NCBI RefSeq assembly: GCF_002019765.1 | Contig: NZ_KV917380.1 | Span: 2,802,792 to 2,866,791, forward strand | Length of the DNA: 64,000 nucleotides | Direction: 5' to 3' | DNA from: Shouchella oshimensis | Lineage (GTDB): Bacteria > Bacillota > Bacilli > Bacillales > Bacillaceae_D | In this document: positions 59,301 to 64,000 of the stretch, one piece after another | How the letters are laid out: every line of letters begins with the position of its first letter | How positions within the stretch are numbered: the stretch's first letter is position 1 | Program-made: the position numbers and the translations under genes | The notes under the pieces: generated by a model | Told to the model about the DNA's origin: nothing | The model's database searches: none | What the model saw: only the letters and a program-made list of their open reading frames with translations

Positions 59301-60044
59301 CTACATGTTCATTTTTGATTGTCCACCATCAACTTGTAAACTCGACCCAGTTACCCAGCTAGCTTTTGAAGAAGCCAAAAATACGACGACATCCGCAATT
59401 TCTTCAGGCTTACCGAAACGCCCTGCTGGAATGTTCGTTTGTACAAACTGGTTTATTTTTTCTGGATTTTCATCAAGGCGTTTCTGCCAATTACCAGTAG
59501 GATGTAAAACGCTTCCTGGTGCAACGCTATTAACGCGAATGCCTTCATGCATGACTTCATCAGCTAATGCTTTAGTGAAACTAATTAACGCTGCTTTTGC
59601 ATTGTTATACGTTGCTTTTCCACCTGACTCGCGACCAAAAATGGAGCTAACTTGAATAATGGCGCCTTCTTTGTTTGCTTTCATTCCTGGTAAAACAAGT
59701 TTCGAAAAATGGACCGCAGAAAAATAATTTAATTCAAACGCTTGTTGAAATTCATCCATTGTGGTCTTCTCAATTTCCGCACCATTACTTCCGCCTGCGT
59801 TATTAATTAAAATATCTATTGGACCAATTCGTGCTGTCACTTCTTGAAAAATCCGCTCTCGTTCTTCAAATTTGGTCACGTCCCCTAAAATTACGGGAAT
59901 GTCAGTCGGAAACGTTTCCCCTTCTCCTCTTGCACATACAGCCACTTTACATCCTTCATCAGCAAATGCAAGCGCAATCGCTCTGCCTATCCCTTTCGTT
60001 CCACCTGTGACAAATACAGTCTTTCCTTTTAACTGCAGATTCAA
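59301..60044 (-). CDS. short-chain dehydrogenase/reductase
   Basis: 247 aa from TTG 60044, which has GGAGGG seven bases upstream and overlaps the mutY stop (TTGA), so translation is coupled. VFVTGGTKGIGRAIA for NAD(P), INNAGGSNG, catalytic Ser in VSSIFGRES and Tyr/Lys in TYNNAKAAL, then ASWVTGSSLQVDGGQ. Substrate unknown; a 3-oxoacyl-ACP-like reductase is possible. Probably an operon partner of mutY only by position. Confidence 0.87.
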   Translation of the reverse strand: MNLQLKGKTVFVTGGTKGIGRAIALAFADEGCKVAVCARGEGETFPTDIPVILGDVTKFEERERIFQEVTARIGPIDILINNAGGSNGAEIEKTTMDEFQQAFELNYFSAVHFSKLVLPGMKANKEGAIIQVSSIFGRESGGKATYNNAKAALISFTKALADEVMHEGIRVNSVAPGSVLHPTGNWQKRLDENPEKINQFVQTNIPAGRFGKPEEIADVVVFLASSKASWVTGSSLQVDGGQSKMNM

Positions 60045-61114
60045 ATTAAACCCTCCTCTAGACAATAGCTTAAAACTTTTTGTTGGGATACTGGAAACGC
60101 ATATCCTTCTATTTCTTCTTTCGATACAGCTTTCCATTGCTCTGGAACTGTTAATAAAGAAACATCACCTATATAAAGATCAATTTCCCAAATAATATGG
60201 CTAAAAACATGTTTTACATGAAAAGGTTGCTTATGAACTTTTTCTGTTATTTCATACGCCTGTTGAAGACTTTCTTGTCTTTCATCGTCTGAAGACGCTT
60301 GTGGCAGCATTGGCAATTGCCATAACCCAGCTAATAATCCTTCAGACGGGCGTTTTTCAATATAGACTTTCTTGTCTTGATCAATGAGAAGGAACGCGTC
60401 TAAATGAATTGTTTTTGCTTTCTTTTTCTTACTTTTTATCGGCAACGCTTCTTGCAGTCCTAAAGAAAATGCTTCACATTGTTCCCTTACTGGACAGAGT
60501 AAACAACCAGGTGATGTAGGTGTACAGACAAGTGCGCCTAGCTCCATTAACCCTTGATTAAAACTAGACGGATTGTTTTTATCGATCGCTTCGTATAGAA
60601 TGGCTTCATGAATTTTTCTCGTACTCGGCTTAGCGATATCATCTGTTACATGAAATACACGTGATAACACACGCATGACATTCCCGTCTACTGCCGGTTC
60701 TGGCAAATCATAGGCAATACTTAAAATAGCCCCTGCTGTATATGGACCTACACCTTTTAATGATTCCATCTCTTTTCTACTTTTTGGTACTTGCCCTCCA
60801 TAATGCTCTACCACTTCACGAACACCTTTTTGCAAATTACGCACTCTGGAATAGTAGCCTAAACCTTCCCACACTTTTAAAATCGCGTCTTCCTCTGCAT
60901 AGGCCAAATCGTCCATTTCTGGAAACAATCGCATAAAACGTTCATAATAAGGAATAACAGTATCGACTCTTGTTTGTTGAAGCATGACTTCAGAAACCCA
61001 AATTTGGTAAGGATCTTGATTTTTTCTCCAAGGGAGATCTCGTTTATGTTGCTCATACCAATGAACTAAATTGGTTTGAAACGACTCTATTTTATGTTGA
61101 TTAAGGTTTTTCAA
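60041..61114 (-). CDS. mutY: adenine DNA glycosylase MutY
   Basis: 357 aa from TTG 61114, behind GTAGGTGAT; an in-frame ATG at 61159 has no ribosome site. HhH-GPD fold: KRDLPWRKNQDPYQIWVSEV with the catalytic Glu, KGVGPYTAGAILSIAYD, PAVDGNVMRVLSR with the catalytic Asp. The 4Fe-4S loop is CTPTSPGCLLCPVREQC and a C-terminal NUDIX-like domain recognises 8-oxoguanine. Removes A paired with 8-oxoG. Start codon is the weakest part of the call. Confidence 0.93.
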   Translation of the reverse strand: MKNLNQHKIESFQTNLVHWYEQHKRDLPWRKNQDPYQIWVSEVMLQQTRVDTVIPYYERFMRLFPEMDDLAYAEEDAILKVWEGLGYYSRVRNLQKGVREVVEHYGGQVPKSRKEMESLKGVGPYTAGAILSIAYDLPEPAVDGNVMRVLSRVFHVTDDIAKPSTRKIHEAILYEAIDKNNPSSFNQGLMELGALVCTPTSPGCLLCPVREQCEAFSLGLQEALPIKSKKKKAKTIHLDAFLLIDQDKKVYIEKRPSEGLLAGLWQLPMLPQASSDDERQESLQQAYEITEKVHKQPFHVKHVFSHIIWEIDLYIGDVSLLTVPEQWKAVSKEEIEGYAFPVSQQKVLSYCLEEGLI

Positions 61115-61281
61115 ACAATCACCTACTATCTTGACTTGTCGGATCAATACATTCATCATGAAAGGATGCTTAGTTTACTTCACGACGGGTATAACTATAG
61201 CATAAGTTAAAAAAATGCGTAACAATTGTAGCGCTTAATAACGTTCAAATGTTTCACAATTAAAGGAGGATGTTTAAGAGA

Positions 61282-62262
61282 ATGGATACATCCACACATA
61301 TTGTTATGGGTGTGGGGCTGGCTGGACTTGCGACGTTAGATCCAAATGTCTCAGCATCTCCTTATATGGCGACAGCCGTTTTAGCTACAACCTTAGTAGC
61401 CTCAAATGCTCCCGATTTCGATACAATTCTTAAATTACGAAATAATGCCGTTTATATTCGTCACCACCGAGGTATTACCCATTCATTACCAGCATTGTCT
61501 CTTTGGCCGTTTATTATCTCAGGTGGTCTGATGCTCTTTTTTCAAGACGCTCATTGGCCGACATTGCTTTTATGGGCCGCTATCTCCGTTTTCTTACATG
61601 TGTTTGTTGATATTTTCAACGCATATGGGACCCAAGCATTGCGTCCGATAAGCAACAGGTGGATTGCACTTGGTGTTATTAATATTTTTGACCCTGTTAT
61701 TTTCGGCTCTCATGTTTTCGGCATTATGCTTTGGATTATTGGTCTACCACCAGGCCCAGCATTTATTGGGATTTATTTGTTTCTCATTTGTTACTATGTT
61801 TGGCGTTATAAACAAAAACAAAAAGTTGTTCGCCAAGCACGACAAATACACCCAAACGCTTCACACATTTTTGTATCTCCAACGATTCGTTGGCACAGAT
61901 GGCATTTAGTCATCCGAACACCCGAAATGCTGTACGTTGCACAATCAAAAGATCGGGTTATTCATTTCTTTGAAAGCTATACGTTTGATCCGATTCCAAA
62001 CGATCGTGTTATGCAAGCAGCACGTTCAGACAAAAATTTAGCCGCATTCCTCTCTTTTTCACCAACCTATCGTTGGGAGATGGAGGCAACAGATGACAAC
62101 GGCTATGAAGTGCGTTTTGTTGACCTACGCTATCGCAGCAACGGATATTATCCATTTGTTGCAATCGTTAAGATGGATGAACAGCTAAACGTTATAACCT
62201 CTTATACAGGGTGGGTCTACAGTGAAGAAACGTTAAGAAAGAAGTTAAAAATTATTACATGA
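61282..62262 (+). CDS. yfhP: membrane-bound metal-dependent hydrolase YfhP
   Basis: 326 aa from ATG 61282, where the B. subtilis-like opening MDTSTHIVMG begins; AAGGAGG lies 12 bases upstream. DUF457/YdjM family: HHRGITHSLPALSLWPF and LHVFVDIFNAYGTQALRP carry the His/Asp metal ligands between membrane helices, followed by a C-terminal soluble domain. The reaction is unknown. Divergent from mutY as in B. subtilis. Confidence 0.87.
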   Translation: MDTSTHIVMGVGLAGLATLDPNVSASPYMATAVLATTLVASNAPDFDTILKLRNNAVYIRHHRGITHSLPALSLWPFIISGGLMLFFQDAHWPTLLLWAAISVFLHVFVDIFNAYGTQALRPISNRWIALGVINIFDPVIFGSHVFGIMLWIIGLPPGPAFIGIYLFLICYYVWRYKQKQKVVRQARQIHPNASHIFVSPTIRWHRWHLVIRTPEMLYVAQSKDRVIHFFESYTFDPIPNDRVMQAARSDKNLAAFLSFSPTYRWEMEATDDNGYEVRFVDLRYRSNGYYPFVAIVKMDEQLNVITSYTGWVYSEETLRKKLKIIT

Positions 62263-62344
62263 CCTGGTTATAATTCCCTTCAATAATTAGCTGCTCATTC
62301 GGTCATATTAATGGTAAGCCGATAAGGCGGAGGGGGTTTCACGA

Positions 62345-62500
62345 GTGCGAAATAAAGCGAAAAACTTTCCAAATCCGATTTCGTTTGATGGCAAAGAAGC
62401 CGATAACGCTGATGCAAACGCATCTAAGCGCCCGGATGGATCGATTAATGATCGTCCAAAAGAACGAATGAGTTCGTCCAACCACTTTAAAACGTTTTAA
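62345..62500 (+). CDS. sspK: small acid-soluble spore protein K
   Basis: 51 aa from GTG 62345, preceded by GGAGGGGG. The N-terminus RNKAKNFPNPISFDGKE and the motif ASKRPDGSINDRPKERM match SspK. Minor spore-core protein made in the forespore. It is followed 18 bases later by a YpzG-like gene. Confidence 0.88.
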   Translation: MRNKAKNFPNPISFDGKEADNADANASKRPDGSINDRPKERMSSSNHFKTF

Positions 62501-62518
62501 TACTGGGAGGAATGATTC

Positions 62519-62680
62519 ATGGGTAAGGAAAAAAGTCAATCGCGTTTTAGCAGTTTGTACCAAGATCCGTTCATGTCACCGCGTGCCAATTCAAAGCACG
62601 CCTTCCACCAAGTGAATGGTGAAACCCAACAAAGTCAACACAATATCGTGCTTGAAGCGCAGATGCGAAAACGTACCTAG
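62519..62680 (+). CDS. YpzG-like protein, 53 aa
   Basis: ATG behind TGGGAGG. The segment SPRANSKHAFHQVNGETQQS resembles the YpzG family, small proteins of sporulating Bacillus species with unknown role. With sspK it forms a two-gene unit ended by a strong terminator, so it may also be a spore protein. Confidence 0.7.
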   Translation: MGKEKSQSRFSSLYQDPFMSPRANSKHAFHQVNGETQQSQHNIVLEAQMRKRT

Positions 62681-62686
62681 CGCTAT

Positions 62687-62719
62687 AAAAAGAGGCTTTC
62701 ATTACGAAAGCCTCTTTTT
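62687..62719. terminator. bidirectional terminator
   Basis: AAAAAGAGGCTTTC / GAAAGCCTCTTTTT, a perfect 14-base stem with a five-base loop. Confidence 0.92.
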
Positions 62720-62723
62720 ATTA

Positions 62724-63041
62724 CTAATCCGTTAGTTTATCAGCTAATAATGAGATCGGAACTCCTGCCAACTCCCTTTCACCTGTTCGATACCCCCAAG
62801 CAAAACGGCCATTCATATACGATACTTCGAATATTGTAACCCCATCAGTCATTCGATACGCTTGTCCAGGTTCAATGGATTCTGGGTCTACTAAATAAGA
62901 CTGTGCAATCGTCTTTCTTCTTTCATAAACGGCAAATTCATTACTATTACCTAACTGCTCAGCTTTTTTAGCTTTTTCGTTTAACATTGAAATTTCTAGC
63001 TTTAGCTCATATTCATCCATGTCACTAAATCGCTTTTCCAT
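62724..63041 (-). CDS. yfhH: DUF1811 family protein YfhH
   Basis: 105 aa. RFSDMDEYELKLEISMLNEK (helical) followed by an SH3-like barrel with YLVDPESIEPGQAYR and FAWGYRTGERELAGVPISLL, the DUF1811 pattern. It follows recX by one base, so the two are translated together, as in B. subtilis. Role unknown. Confidence 0.88.
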   Translation of the reverse strand: MEKRFSDMDEYELKLEISMLNEKAKKAEQLGNSNEFAVYERRKTIAQSYLVDPESIEPGQAYRMTDGVTIFEVSYMNGRFAWGYRTGERELAGVPISLLADKLTD

Positions 63042-63875
63042 TTACTCAGACATTCCTCTCATTTGTTCATCTACGTACGCTTTACAATCGTCAAACGAAA
63101 AACCTTTTCGGTATAATGCTTGAATCATTTTCTGTTTTAACTCAAAAGGTTCAGTATATCTTTTTTTATAAGTCCGAAACAATTTTTCTCCTTGATACGC
63201 TAATGCTTCCCGCTCTTCTTCGTTGTTCTTTTCATCTGTAAATGTGCGCATTAGTTGGCTTATAGCCTCATAACTAAAGCCTTTCGTCATAAGCTGGGTT
63301 TGCCATTTTTTTAGTTGTTGCTGTTTTGAATCTTTAACGATACCCGATTTTCGATCTTGCTTGTCCTTCCACCGTTGAAGACGATTGATTTCCCATTCAA
63401 CATCATACTCACTCAAAGCACTTTCTATATGTTTTTCAGCAACACCCTTTTCATAAAGTTGCTGCTTTAATTTAGTCGGTCCAATGAAACCCTGATTTAC
63501 TTTTGATCGAACGAAAGCATGTGAAAACGCCAAATCATCGATCAATCCTTCCGAATTTAACCGCTGAATGGCTTGCGAGATATGACTCTCTTCCCGCTCT
63601 TTCTTTACTAAATACTCTTTCATTTCTTTTTCAGAACGCATTCGGAAAGATAAATAATGAACGGCCAAGTGAAACGTCTTCTTTGCCTCGTCTGCTTCGG
63701 CAATTTCTTTCATAGCCGCTTCATCAAGCTCCATCCCTTTGCGCAGGTTATAGTTAATAAGGATGTCTTCATCAACACTAAATGAATAACGCTCTATTTG
63801 ACGATCAAGTACATAAATATTGTATCGCTGCTTTGCCTTTTTTTGCACCGTAATCTTTGATATAGTCGGCAACAA
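63042..63875 (-). CDS. recX: RecA regulator RecX
   Basis: 277 aa, three-helix repeat protein: HLAVHYLSFRMRSEKEMKEY, FSHAFVRSKVNQGFIGPTK and a C-terminal ALYRKGFSFDDCKAYV match the RecX repeats. It controls RecA filaments. Start TTG TTG at 63875, behind AAAGGAGCGAGA. Divergent from the YfhF-like gene. Confidence 0.9.
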   Translation of the reverse strand: MLPTISKITVQKKAKQRYNIYVLDRQIERYSFSVDEDILINYNLRKGMELDEAAMKEIAEADEAKKTFHLAVHYLSFRMRSEKEMKEYLVKKEREESHISQAIQRLNSEGLIDDLAFSHAFVRSKVNQGFIGPTKLKQQLYEKGVAEKHIESALSEYDVEWEINRLQRWKDKQDRKSGIVKDSKQQQLKKWQTQLMTKGFSYEAISQLMRTFTDEKNNEEEREALAYQGEKLFRTYKKRYTEPFELKQKMIQALYRKGFSFDDCKAYVDEQMRGMSE

Positions 63876-63968
63876 TCTCGCTCCTTTCTTTATTAGTCAT
63901 GCCTTAACGTGTTATTCGTTACGGTAAAGGGTATAACAAAAACAAACAATTATAAAGGAGCTTAAAAC

Positions 63969-64000
63969 ATGAACATTGCTATTACTGGAGGTACGGGATT
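63969..64000 (+). CDS. yfhF: start of a YfhF-like NAD(P)-binding epimerase (cut by window edge)
   Basis: ATG behind AAAGGAGCTTAAAAC; only MNIAITGGTG is visible. The glycine-rich nucleotide-binding start and the position divergent from recX fit B. subtilis YfhF of the TIGR01777 family. The rest is outside the window. Confidence 0.65.
   Translation, partial: MNIAITGGTG

Overview
The window looks like the chromosome of a low-GC, spore-forming Bacillaceae. It carries small acid-soluble spore proteins, a PerR-YgzB-Bcp-GsaB block, FabL, and a 16S-23S-5S operon followed by a long tRNA cluster whose order matches Bacillus subtilis trnD as I remember it. A SAM riboswitch followed by a cobalamin riboswitch in front of metE is the arrangement described for Bacillus (Shouchella) clausii, so an alkaliphilic Shouchella or Alkalihalobacillus-type organism is my best guess. 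That is an inference, not a database result.

Region 1-25 kb is ordinary accessory and metabolic chromosome. It holds ogt (cut by the window edge), queG, a sigma-B-type dps, an M42 peptidase, two ABC exporter sets around a GntR regulator, gabD, a CstA-family carrier, and a 281-bp terminal-inverted-repeat element. It continues with metE behind its two riboswitches, a SEC-C protein, xpt plus a purine permease behind a guanine riboswitch, a UbiA-type prenyltransferase pair, and a zinc-binding lipoprotein behind a Zur box.

Region 25.2-38.2 kb (all minus strand) is a phage tail module with no terminase, portal, protease, capsid or integrase gene in the window. In transcription order it holds a 49-aa membrane protein, a sigma-region-4-like regulator, an unknown protein, the major tail protein, and a tail-assembly chaperone pair joined by a predicted -1 frameshift. 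A tape measure built of 22-residue repeats, Dit, a 1944-aa Tal/fibre with an S74 autochaperone, two small proteins and an XhlA-like membrane protein follow. This fits a non-contractile (F-type) phage-tail-like bacteriocin. A second, free-standing tail spike with a G2-type autoprotease end lies at 40-42.3 kb. It sits between the tRNA cluster terminator and a lone tRNA-Leu(CAA), as if foreign DNA had split the tRNA array.

Region 42.4-49.5 kb is the rRNA-tRNA operon on the minus strand (16S, 23S, 5S, then 16 tRNAs). Region 49.7-64 kb is conserved Bacillus core: ygzB, perR, a DarA-like c-di-AMP receptor, a hydroxyacid dehydrogenase, bcp, gsaB, ygaE, ygaD, ygaC/ntdP, a gamma-type SASP, fabL, small proteins, an SDR, mutY, yfhP, sspK, a YpzG-like protein, yfhH, recX and the first codons of a YfhF-like protein.
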